NCBI GenBank assembly: GCA_905250115.1
Contig: CAJNOI010000018.1
Coordinates: forward strand, 310,001 to 374,000
Direction: 5' to 3'
Source: Adineta steineri
Taxonomy: Eukaryota; Rotifera; Eurotatoria; Adinetida; Adinetidae
DNA: 64,000 nucleotides
Translations under genes and position numbers: made by a program
Notes under the pieces: model-generated
What the model saw: only the letters and a program-made list of their open reading frames with translations
What the model was told of the DNA's origin: nothing
Databases searched by the model: none
Part shown: one piece after another, positions 1 through 12,328 of the stretch
How the letters are laid out: each line of letters opens with the position of its first letter
Numbering within the stretch: position 1 is the stretch's first letter

Positions 1-76
1 TTGTAGGTGTAAAGATATTGAGACGAGAATATTAACGATAATAATCAAATATTCGCTTTTCGTTTTTTCGCTTAAT

Positions 77-1209
77 ATGAATGTAAAACTAAATCCAAGT
101 TTAGCTGAAATTCATATAGCAGCAAGTCATTTACGTTCAATTTCAGTTCCTATAACACCAGTTCTAACAAATTCAATATTAAATAAATTAACTGGACGAA
201 ATATTTATTTAAAATGTGAAAATTTCCAACTTACGGGTTCATTTAAAAGTCGTGGTGCATTAAATACAATTCTTAATGCAATGAAAATTGAACCAAATCT
301 AAAAGGTTTTGTTACATATTCATCCGGAAATCATGGTATAGCTGTAGCTCATGCTGCGTCACTTGTACAACGACCATGTATTGTTGTTCTTTGTAATGAT
401 ACACCGAAAAATAAGATTGATGCTATCAAACAATATGGAGCTGAAATAGTTCTATGTGAATCGACACCATTAAGTCATATAGCAATATGTTTAGATATCG
501 CTAAAGAACGCGAGTATTATGTTGTACCAGCATCTGATCATTGTGATGTTATCGCTGGTAATTAAAATTCTATAGGATAATTAATTAGAAAATTTTTAAT
601 TGAAAAAAAATAGGACAAGGAACTATTGCAGTTGAATTAATGGAGCAAATATCTGATTTAGATGCTATATTAGTTCCAGTTAGTGATGGTGGTTTAATAA
701 GTGGTATTGCTCTATATGCTAAACGTATTAATCCAAATATACGAATATATGCATGTGTACCTGAAGGAAAAATGCTTGAAGAATGTCTAGTTGAAGGTAA
801 ACGTTTATGGCCTGACCCACCTCAATTTCTTGAAACAGAATGTAAAGGTAATCAATCAACTTTATAATATTTCTTTTTATTGAAATAAGACAAAACAGAA
901 AATTTTTAAAAAAAAAAGAATTCATTTCTAGCATGTCGTTCACAACAATGTGGCATGATTACATTTCCAATAATGTGTTCATTTATTGAAAAGCAAGTAT
1001 TTACCATACCGGATAAAGTCATGATTGACGCAACACGATTTGCATTTGAACATCTTAAATTAGTTATTGAACTTGCTTCGGGATTATCACTTGGTGCTAT
1101 ACTTTCTCAACATAATAAACTTGATACAAATATTCATAATATAGCGGTTATTATAACTGGTGGTAATATTGATCTGAATGATCGATTACCTTGGCAACAA
1201 GAAAAATAA
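77..1209 (+). CDS. Serine racemase / threonine dehydratase-like PLP enzyme
   Basis: Three exons (77-557, 614-847, 932-1209) join in frame to about 330 residues, close to animal serine racemase (about 340). The fold-type II PLP signature SFKSRGA holds the Schiff-base lysine (about K57), and SSGNHG around residue 83 is the substrate and phosphate loop. Near the C-terminus ITGGNIDL matches the family's conserved end. Such enzymes racemise or dehydrate serine or threonine in the cytosol. The glycine-rich phosphate-binding loop is unusual: it reads PVSDGGLISG where the family normally has four glycines. The first two are replaced by Ser-Asp, so activity may differ. The gene ends 35 bp from the oppositely oriented membrane-protein gene. 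Threonine dehydratase is an equally possible specificity. Family assignment is firm, substrate is not. Confidence 0.88.
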
Positions 1210-1243
1210 TTTTTATTACTTTTTTTGTTTTCTTCTAATTTAA

Positions 1244-1794
1244 TTATATATCACTTGTTCGACGACGTATATGTTTATTAATAAAATGACGAATAAAATT
1301 TAATGGATTTAAACGAGATGTATTTTGATTATTGGTTGGATCAGTATCTTCTTCATCATTTTTTATAGGTCGTCCTGTTCTAAGACTTTCTTCTAATGCT
1401 TTTAAATAAGCTTTCTTCTCTCGATCATTCGATGGTGGAGATGTTGACAAATCATCTGATGCTCGTTCAGTTGATTGCATAGCTACATCAAGACTTTTTG
1501 TACTAAGATTATCTTCATTTTTATTGACTGATCCATTTGATTCAGCATCTTGATAGGCTCGACTTGTTTTTCCATGTAATTTTCTAAATAAAAACAAAGA
1601 AAAACTACAATTAAAAATATTTTTAAAATATACCGTAAAAATCTTGGTTGTAAAGCACAAACAAAAATAAAAAGACAAATTCCACAAATTGTTACTGCTG
1701 TGATACTAATAAGTATCGCTGCAAAAAGATCCATATGATCTTGTCTTTGTTTTGTTATAAAGGAAGAAACAAATGTCAACCACCGATATACCAT
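1244..1794 (-). CDS. Small single-pass membrane protein, unknown family
   Basis: Two exons on the minus strand (1794-1634 and 1583-1244) with a 50-nt intron join in frame. The start may be at 1794 or at the later ATG at 1734. One hydrophobic segment (DLFAAILISITAVTICGICL) near the N-terminus is followed by a basic stretch and a polar, acidic, Ser/Thr-rich tail of about 110 residues ending in an Arg-rich patch (HIRRRTSDI). This looks like a single-pass membrane protein with a cytoplasmic tail. I do not recognise a family. It lies tail-to-tail with the racemase-like gene, with 34 bp between the stop codons, so the transcripts probably overlap at their 3' ends. Confidence 0.6.
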
Positions 1795-2202
1795 GTTCCC
1801 ATCATCATTATCATCTGTCCGTAGCTATCGTCCATGTATTATTAAATGTCACTCAGAATGGAAGTATTATCAGACGCCACCGAAGAAAAGAAACAAGTCA
1901 AGAGAATATATGTACATGGTCTAGATATATATACATAACAATTAAACATAGTCGTTAGAAGGGCGCAAACAAAAATAGATTGACAAAGCCGTAGAGAGAA
2001 TGAACATCAGAGAAAATCAGTAGGGAGAATGGTTGCGCTAATGATGGAGTAACACTAATATCTTTTACTTATTGTCTTGACATACACAAAAATAATCTCT
2101 TATTATGACAAAATTTGTTAACATAGTATTCTCGCTATTTTCTTCGTTCGGTCTCATCATTCCATTCTATATAAATCGATCGCTCGAGTGTTGATGTCCG
2201 AC

Positions 2203-2222
2203 ATATATATATATATATATAT
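2203..2222. repeat. AT dinucleotide microsatellite
   Basis: An uninterrupted run of about ten AT units in noncoding DNA. Similar runs occur near 5329-5349, 13138-13152 and 31542-31564. Confidence 0.85.
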
Positions 2223-4864
2223 AAAGGAAAAAACTTTCGCTGGCAAAAACCCCGACTATGATTAATGCAAACACTTGCGTTGTTTAACAACTAAGTCAAG
2301 AGTGGTGAATGACAGAAGAAAAGAGAGTCTCAAGCGAACGTCAAAGGCGATGTCTTGATGAAAAGAAAAAAAAAATCTGTTAGTATTAATGAATGTTGAC
2401 AGAGAAAAAAGTTTTTTGTGTTCTGTATTCTCGTTCGCACTCATTCGTATACATATATATATATAAGCATGCATGAATATATATATATGCGTGTCTGATA
2501 AATATTCTTCCTGACACGATATAATCGCGTCAAGATTCTCATGAGACGAGATGTTGATTGAATATATGGAAAATGTTATTGAGTGTTAATTGATCAGACA
2601 GATAGTATTCTTATCTTTAAAAAAAAAGAAAGGAAACTAATTAATAATTATATCGAATCTAGTAGAGAATTCAACAAGATGTATGTTAATCCAAGATTTA
2701 TTATATATTAGAAAAAAATTGTTACGCATCTGTTATCCATTGATTACATCAAGATTACAAGAAAAAATAGTTAATTTCTCTTATTCAAGTTACAAAGCTA
2801 ACTAACTATTCTGAGTATTTTCTCGAAACAAGAAAACAATATAGCTATTAACTTATATGTCATTCTGACCAGATAAATCTTTTTTTCTACTCTAAAGTAT
2901 TTATTCATATTATTGATATTCTATAGAAGATTAGATTGGTACGTGAAGTGTCTATTAATGAAATAAATTCTTTACAATACTTACATCGAATATTTAGTAT
3001 GTGATTTGTTGTTCTTTTGTAAATTATTAAATCATTAGTCATAAGAAAAAGTGTTTTTTTACTCTACATTTTCTCATTGTCCCGTTTGGTATCTATATAT
3101 TCATGTAGGAAAAAAACAATTGATTATAAACAAATAAAAGGCCGGTTAATGTAAAAATGATTACAGTAATGTATTTCTTTGACTAATATAAAAGATATTC
3201 ATACAAAACGGTCATGTTGATATCTAAATTATCAGAGTGAAACGTTTCTACAATGAATAATCCAATTATCATCTCGATAGAAAAAATATTCTATTAAATG
3301 TCTATACTAAACAATAAAATTTCTCTAATAAAACTACATATTGATAAATAAGCTTTTTTTTCTAACATATATTTTACATAAATTTCACCTAAATAAAAAT
3401 TGTGATCTTCTTTTTATTATTAATATTTGTGTTTATAGTCATGTATGTTAAATAATGAATAAGAAATAATTTGATCAAATTATAATTCACTCTATAACTA
3501 TAAAATTTTTACATATAAGATTTAATTTATCACTTGAATAAATTATAATTAAACTAATTACGTGTAAACCTTGAGTATAAATGTTTATATATTGTCAGAC
3601 TATTCTTCTTGTCATAATTATTTTTAATATTTCAAAGTAATTAATAATAATAACAACAGATATATACATGTATTAATCGTTAACAGAGGAGAAGAAGCAA
3701 AAAAAACGTTATAAAGAAATATATTCTAACCAAAATGAGAATTTCAATAACAACAAATCATTCCATATGGTATAAATGAAATAATCCGTATAGTGTCGGC
3801 ATAGTAAAGTGCATCGACATTCTGTCTTCAAAGAATAGCCTTCGGTGCAGCTAATATTGCTCACTTACATTACTTTTTTTTCTCTCAATAATCGTACCGC
3901 CAATCTATCAATGATGATTAGCTCCAGATGATATGATTGTTGATATGCTGCTACTTTGCTCTATCAATGCAGATTGATATACATACATGTTTGACATGGT
4001 CAAAGCGATTGATATTTATCGTCTATTATCTTATTCATACTAAATGGCTTGCATCACTTTCCGTTTTTGCTTCTCTCTTTGTTGATCTAACTTTCTCAAC
4101 AAAAAAAAAGGATAGTTGGCATCATTTATAGATATCTTGATCAGTTCAAGTTAATCATAAACAAACCTCCTATCTATATGATGAGTTAAATGAGAACGAA
4201 GTACAAATAGATTCATCATTCTAAACACAAACCATCGATTGATCGTATACATTTCAAGATTCTTTGCATACTTACTATAATGTATCTTACACAGTTGGAA
4301 TTCCATGTTATTATCGATTAAAGAAAACAAGAATATCTTTTACTTATTTATTTATATAAACGACAAGAACAAGTGAGAAATTCATTCTTCTTCTAATAAT
4401 CTGTATAGTTCAAAAATTCTACAAAACGATTATCGACCTATAATATACGTTTTTTTTATTTATAGATTAATAGACTAAATAATTATTATTGCATGAAGCT
4501 TTTTAGATTGAAATTAATATTCACGTAGGTTGAATAAAAAAAAACCATTAATAGATAACTAATTTGATTCATTATGTTCATCTCTTTTTAATTTTTTTTC
4601 TTCTTATTCATAACTTGCCATTATAATTTTATAGTTTTGTTTTTTGAAGTAGAAAGACATATATTAGTTATTCTTATGATATGTTCATCTGTCAATTTGA
4701 TTATATAATCGTTTTTAGAGCTACTTAAATTAATAATATAACAATAGAATAAGAGAATAGAGTAACAAGGTGAGAGTGAGAAGCTTGAAGCATCACACCA
4801 GTATGAGAATTAGAATAAGATATCTCCTTTTTTTTCTATTTCTTTCTTTTTTATATGTCGCCTA

Positions 4865-4913
4865 TCTGTCTGTCTGTCTGTCTATCTACCATTCGATGAT
4901 GATGATGATGATG
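4865..4913. repeat. Adjacent CTGT and GAT microsatellites
   Basis: About five CTGT units are followed, after a short spacer, by about six GAT units in the noncoding tract upstream of the homeobox gene. Confidence 0.8.
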
Positions 4914-6187
4914 ACAACGTCGTAGAGTGCCAGAGCGGAACCTATTTAATGTCTCTAATTGCTGCTCGAGTAACAATTCTATCATACTTCCTCTCAAATT
5001 GATTGTGCCTTGTGAGTAAAAATGAAGAGAACGAAGAGAGAGAGAGAAACAGAGAAAAATAACATATATACAATGATGATGATGATGAGTTCGAAGACAG
5101 TGAGGTTAAAAAAGAATGAATAAATGGAAAAAAAAGATTACTTACTTTGTACACCTGCATAAAATACACATTTATAATAGTTAAGTGGAAACAACTTACA
5201 AAATAATAAACCTAGATTTAAATAATCTCAATATTTTTTATATTTTATGCTTAACTTCATTATCCTAATGGTTTTTCCTTTTATTAAGTCAAATAACAAC
5301 TTTTTGTTTGATGGATGATTATATATCTTAATATATATATATATATATACGAAGGGAGAGAGAGAGCGACGGAGAAAGAACAAAATGAATATACTATAGC
5401 ATCAATTATCATTAGTAAGACATTCTCTTTTTAGTATCTCTATCGGTGTATGTATATTACTTCGCATGAATGATAATTTGAAATGATCATCATTATCATC
5501 ATCCGACTCTCAATTAGTCGTTGTTATATAGGAAAATGCAGTAGCCATTAAGCTTTTCCAACTTTCCGCTTGATGCTCGTTGAAAATAAACGGAGCATTA
5601 TTATCATCATCATCATCTTTCTCTTCTCTTGTACACCTGACAATTGTAATTTGACGCGCGTGAGGTTAGCAGTCAGAAAAGGAAGAGATGATGAGGGATG
5701 ATGGTGACGGTGATTCTTTTCTGCTGTTACTCACTACTCACACATGAATGAATTTGACGGTTAAGGATGCAGCGGAAGAAATCAAGTCAAATGAGAAGAG
5801 AGAGTTTTTTGACAGAGACATACACAGACACACAGATTTATATATATATAGATACCTATAAAGAAAAGTAAGTTTTTAGAATATGAGACGTGCATATATT
5901 AATCGGTCGTTAATCGATTGGTTCATTAATATATTGAATAGATTAACCAATCATAAAAAGAACCGATAGATATCAAATGGTGATTTTCTTCTATTTTTTC
6001 TTCTTCTTCTCTTGACATTCCTTGAGGCTATCTTATCTTTGTATATACATCTGATAATTTGTTAATCGTCTAAGTAAAAGCCAACGCGTTTGCGCAAAGT
6101 GCCCATCGCTTAATATGATTAGTTGATATTATATATATATTCTACATCTTCAGATTTTCTTACAACCATTCTTATTTCTCAGTCGTC

Positions 6188-7755
6188 ATGTCAATGATGC
6201 CTATATCAACAAATGATCTTTATCAACATTATACATCATCATGGCCATTTTTATCCTTAAATATACCATCAAATCGTCATCTATTTCATTATACTGAAAA
6301 ATATCGTCCATCAACAAATAATCGTATAACACGTTTTTATATTGATGATATACTTGCTGATTCAAAACCATCGACAACGAATGATTTATATTCATGTACA
6401 ACAAAAAAACATACAGGTTCGAATTATTTCTTTCTTTCTTTCTTTCATAATTTGAGTTTTGTATTATGATAGAACGTTGTCGATCAGTTTCGAATAGTGA
6501 TGATGGAGATTTATTATCAAATACACAAAAGAAAAAAAAGAAAAAAGCACGAACAACTTTTACGGGTAAACAAATATTTGAACTTGAAAAAAAATTCGAA
6601 GATAAAAAATATTTATCATCTACTGAACGAGCGGAAATGGCAACTTTACTTACTGTTACTGAAACACAAGTTAAAATTTGGTATGTAAAAATAAATTAAG
6701 TTTTTTTCTTTTTTGAAAATATTAATGAGTTTGATGTTGAAGAAATTAGAAAATAAGAATAGAATAAATATCTAACGACGTCATTACTCTAGTTGATAAT
6801 GACAGATTGATTAAATATATAATGTAAAAATTAGAAACATTCTACTTTATAGATCTGTAATTGAATAGAATTAATTAAAAATTCGATATAAATAGAATGA
6901 TTAATAAAATATATATTATTGTACGTATTAAGTATTTTAAATGACCAAGTTATTTTTAATATTACATAATAAAACTATTTTAGAGTAGGAGTTAGAAATG
7001 TTCATGACTTTGTCTAGACGTAAATGAATAGATGAACATATCTATTGTTTTTTTATTAAGAGTGAGAATTATTTATGAAAATTAACTGCGTTTTTTTTCC
7101 ATTCAAGGATAAAGTCATTAATTAAATCAAAGATGTAATAATAATTTCCATCAAAAATTGTTATGTCTCTTTAGAGAAAGATAAAAGAAGATTTCTTATT
7201 TAAATAATTCTGAAGGATTTTCTTTTTTTCTTCATTAGGTTTCAAAATCGTCGTACAAAATGGAAAAAAACAGAAAATATTTCGAATGCTGAAGCAGCTG
7301 AACATAAATTAGGTACAAGAAAAATGTCATCAACATCAACAACATCATCATTAGAACATAATCGTAATCAACCTATTCAATTAGCAACAGGTGGTAGTAT
7401 AAGCAGCAAGAGTAGTAGTTGTAGCTCGGTTAGTTCTCATCGATCAGATGAACAAATTTATAGTGCACCACCAGCTCCACCACCTCCGCCACTTCCATTA
7501 CTTTATTTTAATCCATTTTCACAATTACTTCAATCATCATGTTCATCAAATCAAGAAAAATTATTTTCAACATCATTTGATGAACGTTGTTGTTCAATTT
7601 CAACTTCACCTGAATCTCCTTTAACAACATCTGAAAATAATCATTGTTTACCTTCTAGTAGTTCGACACCAGTAAATGACAATAGTGAAGATCGAGAAGA
7701 AAATGAAAATATCAAACCACAATGTTTAACTAAACAAAGACCTTGTTCAAGATAA
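6188..7755 (+). CDS. NK-like (ANTP class) homeobox transcription factor
   Basis: Three exons (6188-6416, 6473-6680, 7239-7755) join in frame to about 317 residues. The homeodomain runs from [20 protein letters not shown] through the third helix [15 protein letters not shown]. Gln50 and Asn51 are present, and the 558-nt second intron splits it at the WF codon boundary. The N-terminal part carries FYIDDIL, a good match to the EH1 motif (F-x-I-x-x-I-L) that recruits Groucho/TLE corepressors. The C-terminal half is Ser- and Pro-rich with a short polyproline run. From memory the homeodomain and the following EAAEHK resemble NK7-type genes, but other NKL families cannot be excluded. It is probably a nuclear repressor in development. 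Both splice junctions restore the canonical homeodomain, so the model is secure. Confidence 0.9.
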
Positions 7756-8297
7756 AAAAAGCGAAAATGAATTTGAAAATAAACGCGTTTTTTTGGTGTG
7801 TTTTGTCTTCTTCCTTTTTTTCGTCATCTCTATTTAATAAATATCATGATGTTCTTTTACAATCGATTTCTAATATTTGTCTGTTGGATAAATACTACAT
7901 GTATTTAGAAAAGCTGGAGGTAGTACAGTATTGATTAATTAAGTGTAACATTATAAAAATAACTCTAACATTTTTGTGAAATCATAAATGTACGTAGTTC
8001 ATCAGTAGAAAACGGAAGGTAATAATCTTCCGGAACAACATCCGCATTCTTATACTGTAATTTTATGTTTACAAATAAATTTCTGTTTGAAAAAGTGCAA
8101 TTGAAAAAAATATTTCTTTTACATAAACAAGAAGTTTTACATCAAATTAAAGTTCGCTATTATATAAAATAAATTAATATGAATTGTAAAGATTTTTAGT
8201 TAATAAATTCTACGAATGAGTTAAGTTTTTATTAGTTTAGATATGATGATACAGTGTTAGTAAATAGTAAGAGGAAAGAATGTTAGATATAGATCTA
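7756..8297. other. Noncoding interval after the homeobox gene
   Basis: This is the likely 3' UTR of the homeobox gene plus a short spacer to the oppositely oriented membrane-protein gene. I see no further gene. Confidence 0.5.
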
Positions 8298-8516
8298 TTA
8301 ACGTCTAACGACAGTAGTAATTTTTTGTTCTTTTTTTTCAGTTTTAGCTTGTTGAACTTGTTGAGCAGCCTTCTTTTGTTGTCTTTTAATCCAAAAAACT
8401 GATGTAACACTTGCTATCAGCCACATTGAAAAAAAATAGGCGAGTAACACACCAACATTAAGACCAAAGTTTGAGTATGAATTAAATAAAAGATGTCGGC
8501 CACCATTTATAATATG
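8298..8516 (-). CDS. C-terminal part of a membrane protein, cut by the assembly gap
   Basis: An open minus-strand frame runs from the edge of the N gap to a stop at 8298 and gives 72 residues. It has a hydrophobic segment (GLNVGVLLAYFFSMWLIA and the following residues) and then a strongly charged Lys/Gln-rich tail ending KITTVVRR. This looks like the last transmembrane helix and cytosolic tail of a larger protein whose upstream exons lie in the gap. I could not name the family. Nothing in the 196 bp beyond the gap looks like its missing exons. Confidence 0.5.
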   Translation of the reverse strand, partial: HIINGGRHLLFNSYSNFGLNVGVLLAYFFSMWLIASVTSVFWIKRQQKKAAQQVQQAKTEKKEQKITTVVRR

Positions 8517-8616
8517 NNNNNNNNNNNNNNNNNNNNNNNNNNNNNNNNNNNNNNNNNNNNNNNNNNNNNNNNNNNNNNNNNNNNNNNNNNNNNNNNNNNN
8601 NNNNNNNNNNNNNNNN
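8517..8616. other. Assembly gap of 100 N
   Basis: Exactly 100 N, a conventional placeholder length for a gap of unknown size. It truncates the membrane-protein gene to its left. Confidence 0.99.
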
Positions 8617-8812
8617 AAAAAAAAGAAATAAAATCAGATAAAAATTTACTTTAGAAAGAAAAGAAAGTAATGAACAATCCCCAGTAGTAAATCAATCATC
8701 ATTAAAAAATAAAAAATAAATGATAACAGCCAAATTCACAAAGAGAGTTACATGAATGAATATGAAAAGGAGAGCAAAAAGATTTCGAAATGTAATAAAG
8801 AAATATTTGTTA

Positions 8813-11800
8813 TCAAGTATTTGTTTGACTGGAATATTTATACTATAAAAATAAAATAATTAATTTAATAAATATTAAGAAAAAAAAATAAACAAACCAA
8901 CCATTTGTTCTTGTAATAATTTAATTGTTTGTTTATCTTGTTCTTTTTCTTTACGTAATGATATAATTTCCTTAAATAATATTATTTTTTAAATAAATAG
9001 AATAAAAAGGATATTATCATACTTTGAGTAAATCATCATAAGATGAATTTTCATCGATTGAATTACGTAGATTTCCATCAATAGTACACGTTGAATAACG
9101 TCTTGCATTAATTACAGAATCATGAAATTCATGAAATGAACCAATCATTGAATCCTATAAAATAAGAAAATTCTTTGTTTCTGTTGAAAATTTTTATTTA
9201 AATGAAAACTAACTGTCATATTAGCACCATCGGAATGTTTAAGTAATCGATCAAGTTGATGTAGAACTGTTTTAACAACCATAACATCTTTCATAACTTG
9301 TCGATATGATTCAACATCCATTGTTATTTGTTCAGCATCTTCAAGTGGTGGTAAATAATTTAATGGTGGTTTTAATGACACTGGACGTGACGGTAATCTT
9401 CTTAAATATTCATTTATTATAAGTAAATACACAAATGATTATTTTATTGTCTTACCGATTGTGTTCACTATCAATACCATTCTCCATTCGATTACTTAAT
9501 CGATTTAATTCATCAAGTGATTCACGTAAATTACCATTTGTTTTATCATTCGTCGTTGCTGTTGAACATTTAGTTACATTCGATGATCGTTGTTCTTTTG
9601 ATGTAGATTGATGATGAAGATTATTTGATTTTATTGAAGTAGTAGGTATGGTCGTCGGTGGTTGACTTTTTTTATTTGATTCTGTTGTTATTGATGTTGA
9701 TGAACATGAATCTGTTCGATCACTTCAATAAAAAAATAATTAATTTAGATTATTAAATAATTTGTCAATCAAAAAACAAAATAGAAACGTTTATCATGAG
9801 TCTTAATAGATAAGATTAATATGAGAGAAGAAAAAAAAAGGTAGGTAAAGGTTTCATATAACATTGTAAAGTATATGTAAAAAATAAATAAGCTTAACAT
9901 GTCTCACTGTATAGATGAATTAAAATGCAAATATAAAAATAATTATGGAGAAAAACTGATATCTTACTTTTTACTAAGAGAATCAATGGTGAGTGTATCA
10001 TCATAATCACACATTAAATCATCTGATTTCAGACTACAATTATCATCTTCAAGTAATGCATCTTGATTGAGTACATTCGATATAGTTGATGAAGAAGATA
10101 GCATGCTTGTGGCTCGTTGCCGATGTTTATTACTCTGAGAAAGATGTGCAGATGGTGGATGATTGGAAGGCGATGATACTTGTGCGTAGACTAAATCAGC
10201 TGGAGGTGAAATTATTTGTGGAGGTGTTATTGATTTTGAATTATTATTCTATAGAAAATAAAGATTGATTTTTGAGATAAAAAAAATTTTCTATTTTTGC
10301 TCTTACTGCATTATTTGTAGATGAAGGTTTCGATAACGCTTGTTTTTTTTCTCTACTAGCAATTAATGGTTCAGATGATTTAATCGAACTAGCTACAGGT
10401 GAGCCATTCGCTGTTGATATTGGTGTACGACGTGTAAAGAAATTCATACGTTGTTGTGTTCTATAACGATCACGTATAGCACTGACATCACTTTTTGTTG
10501 CTGTTGATGATGTTGATGTCACCGTTGTTGGATGTGATAATGATGATGATGGAGCTGAAGAAGAAGGAAGTGAAGAAGCAACAGATGATGTTGGAGATGC
10601 AGTTGAAGTTCGTGATGGTGTTCTTGACCGCATTAGACTAGTTGCTGTTGGAGCTTGAAAATTTGTTTTAATATTTGATTTTGATACTGATGTATCTCGA
10701 GGACGAGGAGATATTAATATTTTAGATTTCGAAGTATCATTTATTGTTGAAGAAGATGGGATCGAACGATTTGGTGTTGTTTTTATCGTTGTTTGAGTTT
10801 TTGCTAAACGTTGAGAATTATGTAAGGATGATGATGAAGAATTTGCACTGGTAGTTGATGTTGGACTAATTGAACGACTACGTGATACGTATGTCGATGG
10901 TGGAACTTGTTGTACTGTTGGTATTGTTGGTCGTGGTATAAAACCAAAACGAGTTTGCATTGTAGTCGGTGGTGGTGCACGATTTGTAATCGACATTGGT
11001 GGTCTTATGGAACCTAAAGTTTACAGCAAAAAAAAAATAATTATAAAAACAATAGTCACGAGAACTGGCTGAAAAAATCAATAGACAAAAATGTGTTGAT
11101 TCGATCAACATTAACATTTCTATTCGTTCGCTTTCGAATTTGTTATTTTTATTTTGTCGATAGATTCTTTTTTTTTGTCACCTTTGTTCGATGAGGAATC
11201 AGAATAGTAAGAGAAAAAGAATAAGCGAATAACGTAGAAAAAAAAACAGCATAGAAAAAAAAGTGATCGTGGTCGTCGTTGAAAAATAGAATTAATTTTT
11301 TTCCCTCGATGATTCATACATAAGCATCCTATGGGGTCGCACAACATACTACACAATAGACATTGACTCTTTTTCTCCTTTCCTTAAGTAGACAAAAGAA
11401 AAGAATGACCCCTGTTCGAATATAAATGGCATAGGTGTACAACTGTTCTATGTAGAGAACTATACATACATATATACATTGGAGCGAAAAAAACAAGCAT
11501 GCTATCGTTTATAGTCATGTCTAACTGCCATACAGTTACTATTCAAGAGTATGAACAGATCAACACTTCAAGAGAAAAGAAGAAAATAAAGGAAAGAAAA
11601 AGAAATAGAGTAGTATATAAGAAATATGAGACATCACATCGATTTGTCTTTGTAATCCTAACAAGACGGCTGTAGTGTATTAATAATATATACGTATACA
11701 TATATATATATACTTGAAAGAAAGATATAATTGCTTTATGAAAATATACAAAAGAATAATTTGTAATCTTCATATTACTTGTAGGATTATTGGGAGTAAC

Positions 11801-12328
11801 AACTGATATCACATCTTTTGGCCTGAGAGTTACTGTTGCTGTTGCTGTTACTTGTTGTGATTGTGGTGGATGATAAACAGGTAGTCGAGTTTTTGGTACC
11901 GGGATTCGAGGTGGAACATATGTTATAGATGATGAAGACATTCTATTGTTAATATTCGAGTTGTTATTATTGTTATTATTATTATTATTATTGTTGTTAT
12001 TATAGTTATTGTAGTTGTTGTAGTTGTTGTTGTTGTTGTTGTTGTTATTATTTATGTTCGTATAAGAAGAGTATAATTGTATCAAACTGTTCGTATCTGT
12101 TTGATGAAAGATAGGTTTTATTAATGCCGATGATAAAAGGTCACAGTCTATAAATAAAGATTGAGGATGTTGAAGTTGTTGATTAGGAAATGCAGTTAAT
12201 GGTAGTGGTGGTAATGGTGGAGGTGAATCAATATCAAGTACAATTGAGCCTTTTGATAATGGTCGATCAGGCCGTTGATGCTGTTGCAACTTCTGTCGAT
12301 GTCTTGCAGTTGATGTGCAAGTTCCCAT
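8813..12328 (-). CDS. Ser/Thr-rich coiled-coil protein with acylation-type N-terminus
   Basis: Eight minus-strand exons join with consistent phase: 12328-11779, 11013-10307, 10248-9968, 9722-9456, 9400-9214, 9154-9023, 8970-8902 and 8842-8813. They encode about 740 residues. The protein starts MGTCTS, matching an N-myristoylation site with a neighbouring cysteine that could be palmitoylated. A poly-Asn tract follows at about residues 91-126. A long Ser/Thr/Pro-rich basic region comes next, containing SRTPSR-like repeats. Near the C-terminus are a helical segment (YRQVMKDVMVVKTVLHQLDR) and a short coiled coil (EIISLRKEKEQDKQ). The layout recalls CCSER/FAM190-type coiled-coil serine-rich proteins, but that is only a guess from composition. 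It may be a membrane-tethered cytoskeletal or scaffold protein. The exon chain is better supported than the name. Confidence 0.7.
11952..12056. repeat. GTT/ATT triplet repeat encoding poly-Asn
   Basis: A run of GTT and ATT triplets on the + strand reads as AAC/AAT on the minus strand. It gives a near-continuous asparagine tract with a few Tyr and Ser inside the first exon of the Ser/Thr-rich coiled-coil gene. Such tracts often vary in length between alleles. Confidence 0.85.

Larger units (their letters stand above)
1795..6187. other. 4.4-kb noncoding tract upstream of the homeobox gene
   Basis: I see no convincing exon on either strand. The tract is AT-rich and contains simple repeats: (AT)n at about 2203-2222 and 5329-5349, a CTGT run near 4865-4884, and GAT runs near 4896-4913 and 5072-5088. 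Such a long gap is unusual beside the compact genes elsewhere in the window. Because the homeobox gene begins at 6188, this is the best candidate for its promoter and distal regulatory DNA (inference). Confidence 0.6.
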
